DNA of 64,000 nucleotides, taken from assembly GCF_003217775.1 (NCBI RefSeq), contig NZ_QJVJ01000003.1:558001-622000 (forward strand), written 5' to 3'. The notes under the pieces were generated by a model. That model did no database searches. It was given only the letters and a program-made list of their open reading frames with translations, and was not told the origin of the DNA. The DNA is from Paenibacillus flagellatus. Lineage in GTDB: Bacteria > Bacillota > Bacilli > Paenibacillales > NBRC-103111. Numbering within the stretch: position 1 is the stretch's first letter; every line of letters begins with the position of its first letter. The translations under genes and the position numbers were made by a program. Positions 26,762 to 35,470 of this stretch are shown piece by piece.

Positions 26762-27109
26762 ATGTCGATGACCGAAGCGTTGGATCCGAAAACATGTTCG
26801 ATCGAGCGGCTCGTCACGGTTCGGGCAGACGTGGACAAAGTCGTCGCCGGCGTCAAGACGGCGGCCCGCCGCAACGGGCGCTACGCCGATCCCGGCGAAG
26901 TGATGGAGATGGACGGCCATCGGTTCGTCGTGGAGCGGGTGTACCGGCAATCGCTCGGCGACATGACGGACGAGCATGCCCGGCAGGAAGGCTTCGACAC
27001 GTTGGAGCGGTACAAGGAATACATCGTGTCGATGCACCGGGGCATGAAATGGCTGCCCCACATGAACGTATGGGTTCACGAGTTCAAGAAGCTGGATGAC
27101 GCCGACTAA
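26762..27109 (+). CDS. ASCH/PUA-like domain protein (115 aa)
   Basis: A 115-residue soluble protein. The segment LGDMTDEHARQEGFDTLERY, followed after 16 residues by WLPHMNVWVHEFKKLD, has the layout of ASCH domains (a PUA-like fold thought to bind RNA), with the DEHA.EGF turn and terminal beta strand. The assignment is by pattern and is moderately sure. It starts 22 bases after the malic enzyme stop on the same strand, with GAAAGGCGG upstream; an ATG two codons in is possible. A strong terminator follows at 27119. Confidence 0.75.
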   Translation: MSMTEALDPKTCSIERLVTVRADVDKVVAGVKTAARRNGRYADPGEVMEMDGHRFVVERVYRQSLGDMTDEHARQEGFDTLERYKEYIVSMHRGMKWLPHMNVWVHEFKKLDDAD

Positions 27110-27118
27110 CCGGTCGAA

Positions 27119-27154
27119 CGACAAACACCCCCTCTCACGAAGGGGTGTTTGTCG
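27119..27154. terminator. Bidirectional terminator overlapping the FHA gene end
   Basis: CGACAAACACCCC (27119-27131) pairs with GGGGTGTTTGTCG (27142-27154). The right arm lies within the last codons of the minus-strand FHA gene. It ends both the ASCH-protein transcript and the pilus operon. Confidence 0.88.
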
Positions 27155-28892
27155 TTTCCGCGCGAAAGACGAGGCGCAAACGGACGATTTGCATCGTATC
27201 GCCGTCCTGAAGCGGATACCGTTTGTAGGGCACCATCGGCTCGCCGTTGAGCATCGTACCGTTTTTGGAGCCCAAATCTTTCGCGTAATACCCCGTCATA
27301 TCGCGGCCGACCTCCGCGTGAAGCTTCGAGACGCCGGCCGAATCGTCCGCGTAGTCGACGGCGCTCCGTTCCCGGCCGACGACGAACCGTTCCTCCTTCA
27401 GTCGAAATCGATTCGTCTCCCCGCCCTTCGCGATCTCGAGCTCCGGGAACGCCTCCGACTCCCGCTCCTCCCCGGCCGTCTTGCCTTCGTCCGGTGTCGC
27501 CCCGTTCGGACGGAGAAGCACGGTCGCATCCGGCGGCCGAAGCGGCCCCGTCCCTTCATCGGGACGGCCGGCGAATGAAAGCGGCGCGGCCGGAGCCGGG
27601 AACGCATAACGGTCCGAAGGCGCCGGAGACGATGATGATGCGGAAAAGGGAGGCGTACTCGTTCGAGGCGGCACGACGGCGAAAGACGCCCGTTCGGCCG
27701 TTAGGTCCGGGGCGCGGGACGGCTTTCCGAGCGGATGAACCGTCCCCGCCCTAACGGGCAAACAGCCGGTCAAGCCGGTCATTTCGCGCTCCTCCATCGC
27801 CTCGTACGACTTCGCCAGCTTCCCCCACGTCGAATCGGCCTTCATGCCGGGCCGAAGGCGAATCCAGACGTAGACGGCGTCGAGCAGCAGCACGGTCAAG
27901 CCGGTCCACACATGGAACGTTCCCTCGGCCGGCGTCGTCGGATAAAAGCTCCACAACAGCAGCAGCAGCGATCCGGCGACTGCGCCGATCAGCAATCGCT
28001 GCTTGGCGGGCGGCGCGGCATCGTTCTTCCGCGCGGGAGCATCCGCCCCCTCCCCGTCTCCGCTGTCGTCCCCGTCTTCTTCCTCGCCATCGGCAAACGT
28101 CCGGTTCGACAAACGCAAGTCCCGTTCGTTCGCCGCCTTCCAAAGCGCCTCCGGGTCGTCGGCCGGAACCGACCGCCGGTCGTTCGGCGGCTTCGGGCCG
28201 GCGCCGATCCATGACGGCAGCGCCTGCTGCGGCCGGCTTCGTTCAACCGTCGGCTCACGGATCGGGAAGCTAAGCCCGGATTCGACGCCCGAAAACGACG
28301 CCTCCCCGTCGGGCTGAAGCAGCTCGGCCAGCTTTCGCTTCACATCGCGAAAGTCGAACCGATCCCGGTGCAGCATCGACATCAGCGATGAAAAGCCGCC
28401 GCCTTCGATCGTATCGATGCACGCCGATAGCCGAAGCGACAGCTCCTTAAACTGGTCGCGCAGCGCCGGTTTTCCTTCCGTCCGATGCGACGGGACGTAC
28501 AAGAGCGACAGCTTGTTTCCCGATTCCTCGTCGACGAATACGAAATCTTCGTGAAGCCAATAGCCCTCCTCCCGCAGCATGTACGACCGCCCGCCGTCGA
28601 TCGTCCCGGCTACCTCCAACAGCATCCGGTAATAATTTCGCAGCGTAAGACGTTCGGTTTTCATCCAGTGGGACAGCATCTTCATCCCGGTCATGTTGTA
28701 GCGCAGCCGGACGGTCAAGTCGATTTCCTCGACGTCGAGCGCAAGCAAGCCGGGAATGTCGTTCGCCTCCATCATGCGAAGCTCGATCCGCTCGAGTTCG
28801 TCCGCGTGCAGCGGCCGTTCGCCGGATAGGACGAGACTCGTCCCGCGATGGCGGATAAAGTCGCAGCGAAAGCCGTACAACGATTTGTCCAT
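27135..28892 (-). CDS. FHA-domain membrane protein with DUF6382-like N-terminus, Tad locus
   Basis: A 585-residue protein. The N-terminal about 190 residues (MDKSLYGFRCDFIRHRGTSL to RKLAELLQPDGE) resemble DUF6382 found in pilus loci of Firmicutes. A linker with acidic runs precedes two membrane helices near residues 298-345. A long Pro/Ser/Ala-rich, probably disordered region follows. The C-terminal about 90 residues form an FHA domain: RFVVGRERSAVDY, VSKLHAEVGRD and DLGSKNGTMLNGEPM, the phosphothreonine-binding loops. A Ser/Thr kinase gene lies at the other end of the locus, so phospho-dependent control of pilus assembly is a reasonable inference. AAGGAGG precedes the ATG. It is the last gene of the operon. 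Confidence 0.88.
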   Translation of the reverse strand: MDKSLYGFRCDFIRHRGTSLVLSGERPLHADELERIELRMMEANDIPGLLALDVEEIDLTVRLRYNMTGMKMLSHWMKTERLTLRNYYRMLLEVAGTIDGGRSYMLREEGYWLHEDFVFVDEESGNKLSLLYVPSHRTEGKPALRDQFKELSLRLSACIDTIEGGGFSSLMSMLHRDRFDFRDVKRKLAELLQPDGEASFSGVESGLSFPIREPTVERSRPQQALPSWIGAGPKPPNDRRSVPADDPEALWKAANERDLRLSNRTFADGEEEDGDDSGDGEGADAPARKNDAAPPAKQRLLIGAVAGSLLLLLWSFYPTTPAEGTFHVWTGLTVLLLDAVYVWIRLRPGMKADSTWGKLAKSYEAMEEREMTGLTGCLPVRAGTVHPLGKPSRAPDLTAERASFAVVPPRTSTPPFSASSSSPAPSDRYAFPAPAAPLSFAGRPDEGTGPLRPPDATVLLRPNGATPDEGKTAGEERESEAFPELEIAKGGETNRFRLKEERFVVGRERSAVDYADDSAGVSKLHAEVGRDMTGYYAKDLGSKNGTMLNGEPMVPYKRYPLQDGDTMQIVRLRLVFRAETTNTPS

Positions 28893-28904
28893 CGAGAGCC
28901 TCCT

Positions 28905-29417
28905 TCATGCGGTCGGCGCGCAATACGCGGCGGTAAACGCGACGGCCGGCGCGACCGCGTACATGAACGGAAAAACGGCGGCCGATTTTTTGTAGCGGAC
29001 GAGTCCCTTCACGTCGCGCAGCAGCAGCAGGTGGAACAGCAGCGTCCCCGTCATCCGCAGCCTCGGGGCCAGCTCCCCGCGCTTCGCCACGATGATCAGG
29101 CCGATCGCGCCCGCAAACAAGATGGAGTTGATCGCCCCGTTAATCGCGAACGGCGCTCCCGCGATCGCCCCGATCGCCCCGAACAGCTTCACGTCGCCCG
29201 CTCCGACCGCTCCGACGACGTACACCGCGAGAAGCAGGCCGAAGCCTGCGGCGAATCCGGTCGCCGACGCCGCAAGCCCGTTCCAGCCTCCGCTCCATGC
29301 GTGGAAGACGATACCGAAGACGGTTCCGCCCGCCGTATACCGGTTCGGAATTTTGCACCGCTTCACGTCGTGATACAACGAAGCGAGAAGCAGCAAGATA
29401 AGCGCTGCGTATGCCAT
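28905..29417 (-). CDS. A24 prepilin peptidase (TadV/CpaA-like)
   Basis: A 170-residue integral membrane aspartyl protease that cleaves the leader of Flp-type prepilins. The two catalytic aspartates are in LASLYHDVKRCKIPNRYT (Asp near residue 17) and VGAGDVKLFGA (Asp near residue 74). It is the small, methylase-less form found in Tad loci. About five to six hydrophobic segments are visible. AAAAGGAGAATGCG precedes the ATG. It would process the Flp pilin encoded at 33517 and probably the TadE-like proteins. Confidence 0.92.
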   Translation of the reverse strand: MAYAALILLLLASLYHDVKRCKIPNRYTAGGTVFGIVFHAWSGGWNGLAASATGFAAGFGLLLAVYVVGAVGAGDVKLFGAIGAIAGAPFAINGAINSILFAGAIGLIIVAKRGELAPRLRMTGTLLFHLLLLRDVKGLVRYKKSAAVFPFMYAVAPAVAFTAAYCAPTA

Positions 29418-29507
29418 CGCATTCTCCTTTTTTCGGTTTCGTACTCGAGGAAGTCCCGGCCTGGGTCGAATGGCGCGACGTCTTCCATTGCTTGCGCGCG
29501 CGTTTTT

Positions 29508-30212
29508 CTATGCCCCCGTCCATATTCGCTCGTACGCTTTTTTTCGGAGCGTGACCGTTTTGTTCACGAACGGAATCGGGAGCTTGACCGCATATTCGGC
29601 CTCGATTCCGACGAACCGGCGTTCCGGGTCGGTGAAGCTCGGGACGGTCGCCTCGACGACGGCAAGACGGTCTTCCTTCAGCACGGAGGAGTCCGAATAA
29701 TGAACGACCGCCAGCTTGAAAGCGCTCCGTACATAGGGATCGATCCGTTCCTTCACGAACGCGTCGTATTCGTCCCGGCCGAGCTTCTCCGCCTGCTCCC
29801 GCTTTTGCCGCTCCCACTCGACCCACTGGACGAGCGCGTCCGGAATGAACGCCTTGTAATCGTCGACCCATTGCTCGCCCTGCACGAGCTTGTCCCGGGC
29901 GACGCGAATGTGGCCGAGCCAGCCGTCCACTTGGCCGCCGACCGGACTTTGCTCGTACGCTTTCCTCGCCTCTTCGGCCAACAGCTGCACCGGGTACGCG
30001 TTTGCGGCCATTTGCTTGACCGTTTCCGAGACGGCGTGATGAAGCGCCAAGTCCGCCACCGTCAGCCGGATGAGGCAGACGAGCGCCAGCACGAATGCGA
30101 GAAAAAACGGCAGCGCAAGCGTCGCCTCCAAGCTGATGCCCCCGCGTTCGTCGGCGGCGAAGCGGCGAACGCGTTCCATGCCGAATTCATCGTTTGGCGT
30201 CACTGCCGCCAT
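29508..30212 (-). CDS. TadE-like pseudopilin (second copy)
   Basis: A 234-residue protein with one N-terminal hydrophobic segment following ADERGGISLEATLALPFFLA, a TadE-like pattern in which a Gly and a Glu precede the helix. The rest is an extracytoplasmic domain with a helical section (RKAYEQSPVGGQ; QWVEWERQKREQAEKLGR) and a beta-rich end. TadE-type proteins are processed by the prepilin peptidase and act in Flp pilus assembly. The start at 30212 follows a near-perfect AAGGAGGTGAGCGGCT. It lies directly downstream of the TadG-like gene (21-base gap). Confidence 0.85.
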   Translation of the reverse strand: MAAVTPNDEFGMERVRRFAADERGGISLEATLALPFFLAFVLALVCLIRLTVADLALHHAVSETVKQMAANAYPVQLLAEEARKAYEQSPVGGQVDGWLGHIRVARDKLVQGEQWVDDYKAFIPDALVQWVEWERQKREQAEKLGRDEYDAFVKERIDPYVRSAFKLAVVHYSDSSVLKEDRLAVVEATVPSFTDPERRFVGIEAEYAVKLPIPFVNKTVTLRKKAYERIWTGA

Positions 30213-30233
30213 AGCCGCTCACCTCCTTCCTTC

Positions 30234-32471
30234 TCAATACGAGAGCGACGCCGTTTTCGAAACGACCGCCTTGCCGTCTTCGATCGGGTAGCCGAATGCG
30301 GCCATCGTATAGGGCATGAACCAGAGACGGACCTTCGTTTCCGTTCGCGCTTGGACGTAGACGGCCGTTCCGCGCAAATCGCGACCGGTGTTCAGCTCGA
30401 TCAAGCTTTGCATCCGGGCCGTCGTCGGCTCCCGCTTCGTATGTAGCAGCAGAAACAGGCGCAAATAATCTTTGTATCCCATCGCGACCGCTTCGGGGGC
30501 TTTGGCCGTAACCGGCACTTCTTCCCCGTTCGTCAGCTTCGTCATATCCTCGTAAGCGCGAATCGCCCCTTCCGCGATCGCCCACAGCAGCGTCAGCATC
30601 GGAGACCCGACCGCCGTCACCTTCGACTCCGGCGACATGAGCGCTTCCGCGGTCCGGACGGCGAGCCGGATCGCGAACATTTCCGTATACGCGGCCGCCT
30701 GGTTGCTTTGGCACGAATTCAGGCCGTACAGCACATATTCCGCTTCCTGATTCGGCAGCTTGTGCGAACCGCGCGCCGACCGCTCGTAGTCCGGCTTCGG
30801 CTTTCCGTCGGCCCCCTTCTCCTTGCCGTACGTCCGATAATTGAACTTGGTCAGGGCGAACTCGTTGACGTACAGCTCGTCCCGAAACTGTCCCGCCGCA
30901 GCCGTCAAGCCTTCCAACAGCCGATCGATCATGCCTTTCGTCCGGTCGATCGCCTCCTCCGCATCGTCCAGCTCGTCGACGGACGTCCCGTTTTCCGCCT
31001 CCGACCGGTTATAATCCGAGTATTGGCGGTACAGCGACGGCTTGCCGGCCGACGGATCCCCGAGCTCGAGCTTCCGGTACGACTCGTCGTCGGCCCCGCC
31101 GCATTCGGCCCATATTTTTCGCGCTTGATCCCACAGCTGCGCGAACCGCAGCTTTTCCTCCCGCTTGCGTCTCGTCAGTCGTTCGGCCGCCGCCGCTCGC
31201 TTGTCCTCCTCGATCCGCTGCTCGCCCGTAAATTGCGAAGCCTTTTGCCCGTACGCCTCGTTCGACGCGGTCAGCGTCGCCATCCGGGCCGAGTCGAACT
31301 TGTTGGCGCCCGTAAACAGCGTCGTCGCGTCCAGCGCCGTCTCGAAGCCGCCGAACAGGGCGCCGATGCCGCCCAGCCCCGTCCGGAACTTGATATAATA
31401 AGCGTCCGGCAGCGAAGCTACCTGAAGCGCTTCGGCCGGTATGCCCGAGTCGGCGGGAAGCGAGCCCGTCTCGGCGCGGATTCGTTCGTCAAGCGCCTTA
31501 GCCTCGTCAAGCTGCGTAAATACGCGCTGCGTCAACCCCGCGAGGATCGCTTGATCGCGCTTCGCCTCCAGCTTCGTTGCCGGGAGCAGCAGCGTATATT
31601 CCGCGATATATTCCAAAATTTTCTCCAGCTCGCCGATTTGCGTCTGAAGCGCGCCGACGCTTTGCTCCAGCTGGCCGATCGATTGCGCGATGGCGGCGAT
31701 TTGCTGCGGCGCCTGCACGCCGGCGCGCACCAGCTCCGCCAAGCCGGCTTGCCGGTCCGCGATCGTCCGCCGAAGCTCCTCGGCTTGCGAGCGGAGCGAT
31801 TGAATCGACCTCCGCACCTCCTCGGCGTCCCGCAATCCGATCAGCCGGCAAAGCTCGTCCAGCCGCTCCAGCTTCTTCGCGTAATACCCCCGGTAAATCG
31901 ACGCCTTCTCCGCCAAATCCCGCGCGTCGGCCCAAGCGTCGTCCAGCCTCGACTCGCGTTCGTCGACGAGACGGCCGATTTGCTTCGCCTTGTCCGCAAA
32001 CGCCGAGACGCCGGCCAGCATGGCCGTCGCGCCGGAACGGTTTTTCAGCTTATCCGTCACGCTGACGGCAAATTCGACGGGCGCCCTGTACTTCATCTCC
32101 TCCAGCACTTGCCGCTCGAAAACGGTACGGTTCGCGAGCGTATAAAGCGGTTGGATCGCGTGCGAGGAAGGGACCGCTTCCGTGAGACGAAAGGCGCCTC
32201 CTCCCGTCGCGTTCAAATTGCGCTTCAGCACGTCCGTAAACAGCTTATCGCTTTCCTCGGGCTTAACCCCGAGTCCGAACAAACCGTATGACTGCAGCGC
32301 CGGGTCGTAGGCGGACAGGACGGAGCGGAGCGCCGCCTTCGTCGCCGTTTCCGCCTGCCGCTCCGCCATCCGGACCCGGGCCGCGTCGATCAGCGCGGCA
32401 TGAAACGCGAACAGCGGCGCGATCAGCAGCACGAGCGAGACGGTAACCGTCCCGGCTCTCGATTTCCACAT
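30234..32471 (-). CDS. TadG-like pilus-assembly protein with long coiled-coil ectodomain
   Basis: A 745-residue protein with a single N-terminal membrane helix (GTVTVSLVLLIAPLFAFHAA) followed by DAARVRMAERQAETATKAAL, the standard start of TadG-type proteins. A coiled-coil stretch (about residues 185-340) is rich in Leu, Glu, Arg and Gln, for example RSIQSLRSQAEELRRTIADR. The remainder is soluble and mostly helical. The prepilin-style Gly/Glu site of TadE is less clear here. It probably anchors or regulates the pilus outside the membrane. It is larger than most TadG proteins and lacks a recognisable von Willebrand A domain. Confidence 0.8.
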   Translation of the reverse strand: MWKSRAGTVTVSLVLLIAPLFAFHAALIDAARVRMAERQAETATKAALRSVLSAYDPALQSYGLFGLGVKPEESDKLFTDVLKRNLNATGGGAFRLTEAVPSSHAIQPLYTLANRTVFERQVLEEMKYRAPVEFAVSVTDKLKNRSGATAMLAGVSAFADKAKQIGRLVDERESRLDDAWADARDLAEKASIYRGYYAKKLERLDELCRLIGLRDAEEVRRSIQSLRSQAEELRRTIADRQAGLAELVRAGVQAPQQIAAIAQSIGQLEQSVGALQTQIGELEKILEYIAEYTLLLPATKLEAKRDQAILAGLTQRVFTQLDEAKALDERIRAETGSLPADSGIPAEALQVASLPDAYYIKFRTGLGGIGALFGGFETALDATTLFTGANKFDSARMATLTASNEAYGQKASQFTGEQRIEEDKRAAAAERLTRRKREEKLRFAQLWDQARKIWAECGGADDESYRKLELGDPSAGKPSLYRQYSDYNRSEAENGTSVDELDDAEEAIDRTKGMIDRLLEGLTAAAGQFRDELYVNEFALTKFNYRTYGKEKGADGKPKPDYERSARGSHKLPNQEAEYVLYGLNSCQSNQAAAYTEMFAIRLAVRTAEALMSPESKVTAVGSPMLTLLWAIAEGAIRAYEDMTKLTNGEEVPVTAKAPEAVAMGYKDYLRLFLLLHTKREPTTARMQSLIELNTGRDLRGTAVYVQARTETKVRLWFMPYTMAAFGYPIEDGKAVVSKTASLSY

Positions 32472-32491
32472 TCGTTTCCCCCCTTCGCCCG

Positions 32492-33520
32492 TCAGGAATG
32501 GATGACGACGATGATGCCGCGTTTCTCAAGCGCCTGCCGCAGCGGCTTGGACGGCCCGATTTTCCCGTCCTTTTCTTTGCGAAAAAAGTGCCAGACGACG
32601 CCCTTCACCTCCGTTCCGTTCTGCAGCAGCTCCAAATCTTTGGCGATTTGGGCTTCCACGTCTTTGCTTTTCGCCGTATATCCGAGCTTCACTTCGTGCA
32701 TCAAGCCGTCGGAATCGAGTGCGTCGAGCATCCGGTCCCGGTTCGACGGAGTCGACACCCGCTTTTTGACGCCGCCCGTGACGCCTCGAATGTAGGTCGC
32801 CGCCTCCTCGGCCTTCGCAAACGCGAGCTTCCGAGGCGGCTCGGCGGCAGCGGGAAGCTGCTGCTCCGCCTTCGGCTTGGCGATCAAATCCTTCACCCGT
32901 ACGACGAACGTCCGGACGAAATCGACGTTGCGGATCAGCTCGACGGGCTCGGTGACGACCGAACGGACTTCCGCTTCCATCCGCGACGACGTCCAACGCT
33001 TGGCGAGAAAGGGCAGCAGCCCGTCTTGCCCTAGACGCGCCGTCACCTCCCGGTCGATCAGACCGTGCCGATACGTCAGCTCGCCCTCGAGCGAATCCGG
33101 CAGCTCGTGCGCCGCCTTCGCCAGCTTTCCTTCGGGTCCGGCTTCCGTACCGGAGCTCGCTTCGGCATCCGCGATCGGCAGTCCGACCTTGCTCACCCCT
33201 CCGGCCGAGCCGAACGAAAACAGGCCGCCGAGCCCGTCGCTTCCGGTACGCCAATACAGGCCGTCGTTGCGGCTCGGCGTCACGTCGCCCGTCACCCAAT
33301 CTTTGCCGCTGTTGTCCCAGGTGAAGGCGGAACGCTCCGCCACCGTTGCGGCCGTATGGTACAGCCCGGCTCTGCCGTAGACGAACAGGCTCATGAAGAC
33401 GATCGAGACGATCATGACGGCAATCGTCGGATAGACGAGCGACGACTCGAGCGTGAAGCTTCCGGTGTCGGAGCCGACGAATCGCCGCGAAGCGCCGATA
33501 AGCCTTTTCATCCCCGTCAA
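32492..33520 (-). CDS. TadE-like pseudopilin (first copy)
   Basis: A 342-residue protein. SDTGSFTLESSLVYPTIAVM near residues 18-37 is a TadE-type hydrophobic start (Gly, then Glu five residues later, then a membrane helix). The ectodomain is beta-rich at first and ends with KPLRQALEKRGIIVVIHS. The ATG overlaps the stop of the Flp pilin gene by 4 bases, implying coupled translation. It is a probable minor pilin or assembly factor of the Tad machine. Confidence 0.85.
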   Translation of the reverse strand: MTGMKRLIGASRRFVGSDTGSFTLESSLVYPTIAVMIVSIVFMSLFVYGRAGLYHTAATVAERSAFTWDNSGKDWVTGDVTPSRNDGLYWRTGSDGLGGLFSFGSAGGVSKVGLPIADAEASSGTEAGPEGKLAKAAHELPDSLEGELTYRHGLIDREVTARLGQDGLLPFLAKRWTSSRMEAEVRSVVTEPVELIRNVDFVRTFVVRVKDLIAKPKAEQQLPAAAEPPRKLAFAKAEEAATYIRGVTGGVKKRVSTPSNRDRMLDALDSDGLMHEVKLGYTAKSKDVEAQIAKDLELLQNGTEVKGVVWHFFRKEKDGKIGPSKPLRQALEKRGIIVVIHS

Positions 33521-33741
33521 TTCGCCTTACAGGCGTCCGGAGTCGACAAGCAATCTTTCGAGCCCGTACTGCCGAGCTCTTCGTTCGCTTCCCCGAACAG
33601 CTTCTTGATGAACGATAAAATCCATTTGCGGAACGCCACCGCCACGATGACGAGCACCGCGACGATGAGCAGCAGCTCGAGCGTGCCGATCCCTTCCTCG
33701 TCTTTCCAAAATCCGATCGCGAGCCGTTTCGCCATTCCCAT
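33517..33741 (-). CDS. Flp-type (type IVb) major pilin
   Basis: A 74-residue prepilin. A short basic leader (MGMAKRLAIGFWKDEEG) precedes IGTLELLLIVAVLVIVAVAF, the hydrophobic assembly helix with Glu at the fifth position after the cleavage Gly, as in Flp1-like pilins. After the helix comes RKWILSFIKKLFGEANEELG, then a short tail with two Cys residues (KDCLSTPDACKAN) that could form a disulfide. GGGGGGAACGGG precedes the ATG. It is expected to polymerise into the Flp pilus after cleavage by the A24 peptidase. Confidence 0.9.
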   Translation of the reverse strand: MGMAKRLAIGFWKDEEGIGTLELLLIVAVLVIVAVAFRKWILSFIKKLFGEANEELGSTGSKDCLSTPDACKAN

Positions 33742-33766
33742 CCCGTTCCCCCCTCTTCCTTTTTCC

Positions 33767-34537
33767 TCATTCCATAAGCATAACGGCAGGAGCCGCCACG
33801 ATCGCCATCACCGCAAGCAGGATGAGCAGCATCGGGAAAATAAGCTTCGAGGACGCCTCCTCGCCGAGGATGCGCGTCATCGCTTTGCGTTTCTCCCACA
33901 TATCGCGGTTGAGCGAACGAAGCGACAGCACGAACGTCTCCCCGCCGCGCCTGTAGTTCATAAGCACCGTCGTCGAAAATACCGCGACCTCCGCGACGCC
34001 GCACCGTTTGTTCAGCCGTTCAAGCGCGATCGGAAACGATTCGTTGTTGCGAAGCCGGTTGGCGAGCATGATCAGCTCGTCCGCCAGCGGTCCTCCCGTG
34101 CCCGAGGACGCGTAGCCGTCCGCGCAGCGCACGATCGCGCCCTGCACCGTTTCGCCGGCGTTGACGAGCAGCGTCAGCTTGTTGAGCAGCTCGGGCAGCT
34201 CCATGACGATCTTCCTGCGCTTCGCGGCGACGCGCCGCTCCAAACGGCTCAGCATCGCGAACGGAACGAGGGACGCGAAAGCCAAGCCCGCTCCGAGCGC
34301 TGCCGAATCGCCGCCGCTTGCGGCGCCGAGCGCGACCGAGCCGACGACGCCGAGCATCGTCGCGGACACCAGGTCGGCCGCATACGTTTTCGAATGCCTC
34401 ATCTCGGGGTCGTCCCCGTGAAGCGCGATCATGCTGCGGTACAAATTCCACCGGCCGGATGACAGCCGTTCCGCCAATCGGGTCCGTTCGGCAATTTGGC
34501 CGGACAAAGGCTCCAATACTCTCAACAATCGTTCCAT
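33767..34537 (-). CDS. tadC: TadC-like type II secretion F-domain membrane protein
   Basis: A 256-residue inner-membrane platform protein. It has two central hydrophobic segments near residues 55-100 (SATMLGVVGSVALGAA; LAFASLVPFAML), a GspF-domain helical bundle (ELPELLNKLTLLVNAGETVQ; LADELIMLANRLRN) and a C-terminal helix (FPMLLILLAVMAIVAAPAVM). The length and place after tadB fit TadC. It forms the pilus base with TadB and interacts with the TadA ATPase. It starts 4 bases after the tadB stop. Confidence 0.9.
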   Translation of the reverse strand: MERLLRVLEPLSGQIAERTRLAERLSSGRWNLYRSMIALHGDDPEMRHSKTYAADLVSATMLGVVGSVALGAASGGDSAALGAGLAFASLVPFAMLSRLERRVAAKRRKIVMELPELLNKLTLLVNAGETVQGAIVRCADGYASSGTGGPLADELIMLANRLRNNESFPIALERLNKRCGVAEVAVFSTTVLMNYRRGGETFVLSLRSLNRDMWEKRKAMTRILGEEASSKLIFPMLLILLAVMAIVAAPAVMLME

Positions 34538-34541
34538 CCCG

Positions 34542-35441
34542 TCACGCTCCGATGCTCATGATCCGGAGCGCCAGCCATTGACTGAGCCCGAGCAGAACGA
34601 GCGAAGCGCTCATGACGAGGCGACCGGCTCCTTCGTACAGCGGCTCCATGTAATCGGGCGAGCCGAAGGCGAGGAAGGCGACGATCGCGAACGGAATCAA
34701 CCCGAGCGCTTTCGCTTCGAACTTTTTTTGGGCGATCAGCACCGCCAAGTCCTGCTCGATTTCCATTTTCTCGCCGATCAGGTTCGACGTTCTCCGCATC
34801 ACTTCGACCAAATCGCCTCCCGTCCGCTTGCAGGCGGCGAACGCGTCGGCGAACTGCTTGACGTCCTCGATGCCGCTCCGGCTGCCGAAATCGAGCAGCG
34901 AGCGCTCGATCGGCTCGGCGTTCTCCGTCCGCCGGTTGATCCGCTCCAGCTCGCGGATCATGTCGGCCCGCGAGTCGGGATACAGCATGCGCAAATCGGT
35001 TGCCGCCTCCCGGAACGCGTTCTCGACCGATTTGCCGGCGGACAGCGCCGACGAGACCGAGTACAGCGCATGCTTGAATTGGCGCCGCAGCTCCTCCTTA
35101 CGCTTGCGGATCAGCTGTCCGCGCCGGAGACGCGGGACGAAGACGCAAGCCGAGCCCAACAGGACGCACGCCGCGGCGTGCTTGTAAAACAATAAACCGA
35201 TCGCGGACAGCACGGCTGCGGCGATCGCGCAGGCGGCAGCCGTTTCGCCCGCCGACATCGAATACCGATCGTATTGCCAGACGTCCTCGGCCGACCGCCC
35301 CGCCGGCGGAGAGCCGACGGACGTTAGCTTCGCGAGGAACCGCGGCTTCGGGAACGCTCCGGGCCGCTTCCACCGCAGCCATCCCGCATAGGCAAAGTAC
35401 GCGGCCGCTCCCGACGCGAGAGCGATCCAGACGATCCGCAT
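34542..35441 (-). CDS. tadB: TadB-like type II secretion F-domain membrane protein
   Basis: A 299-residue GspF-domain protein. An N-terminal helix (MRIVWIALASGAAAYFAYAG) and two helices near residues 80-115 precede the cytoplasmic bundle (RRQFKHALYSVSSALSAGKS, then AFAACKRTGGDLVEVMRRTS), followed by C-terminal helices. I choose the ATG at 35441 because AAGGAGGTGGCGGAA lies directly upstream; an alternative ATG at 35474 overlaps the tadA stop but has no better site. It pairs with TadC as the pilus platform. Confidence 0.9.
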   Translation of the reverse strand: MRIVWIALASGAAAYFAYAGWLRWKRPGAFPKPRFLAKLTSVGSPPAGRSAEDVWQYDRYSMSAGETAAACAIAAAVLSAIGLLFYKHAAACVLLGSACVFVPRLRRGQLIRKRKEELRRQFKHALYSVSSALSAGKSVENAFREAATDLRMLYPDSRADMIRELERINRRTENAEPIERSLLDFGSRSGIEDVKQFADAFAACKRTGGDLVEVMRRTSNLIGEKMEIEQDLAVLIAQKKFEAKALGLIPFAIVAFLAFGSPDYMEPLYEGAGRLVMSASLVLLGLSQWLALRIMSIGA

Positions 35442-35470
35442 TTCCGCCACCTCCTTTTTTTCGAATCCGT

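Noticed and set aside
30708-32291. 527-codon plus-strand open frame in the pilus locus
   Set aside because: Antisense to the TadG-like gene, which has a ribosome site, operon context and a membrane helix. The shadow has none of these.
32526-34004. 492-codon Arg/Gly-rich minus-strand frame in the pilus locus
   Set aside because: Another frame across the TadE, Flp pilin and tadC genes; low-complexity Arg/Gly/Ala content typical of a frame shadow.
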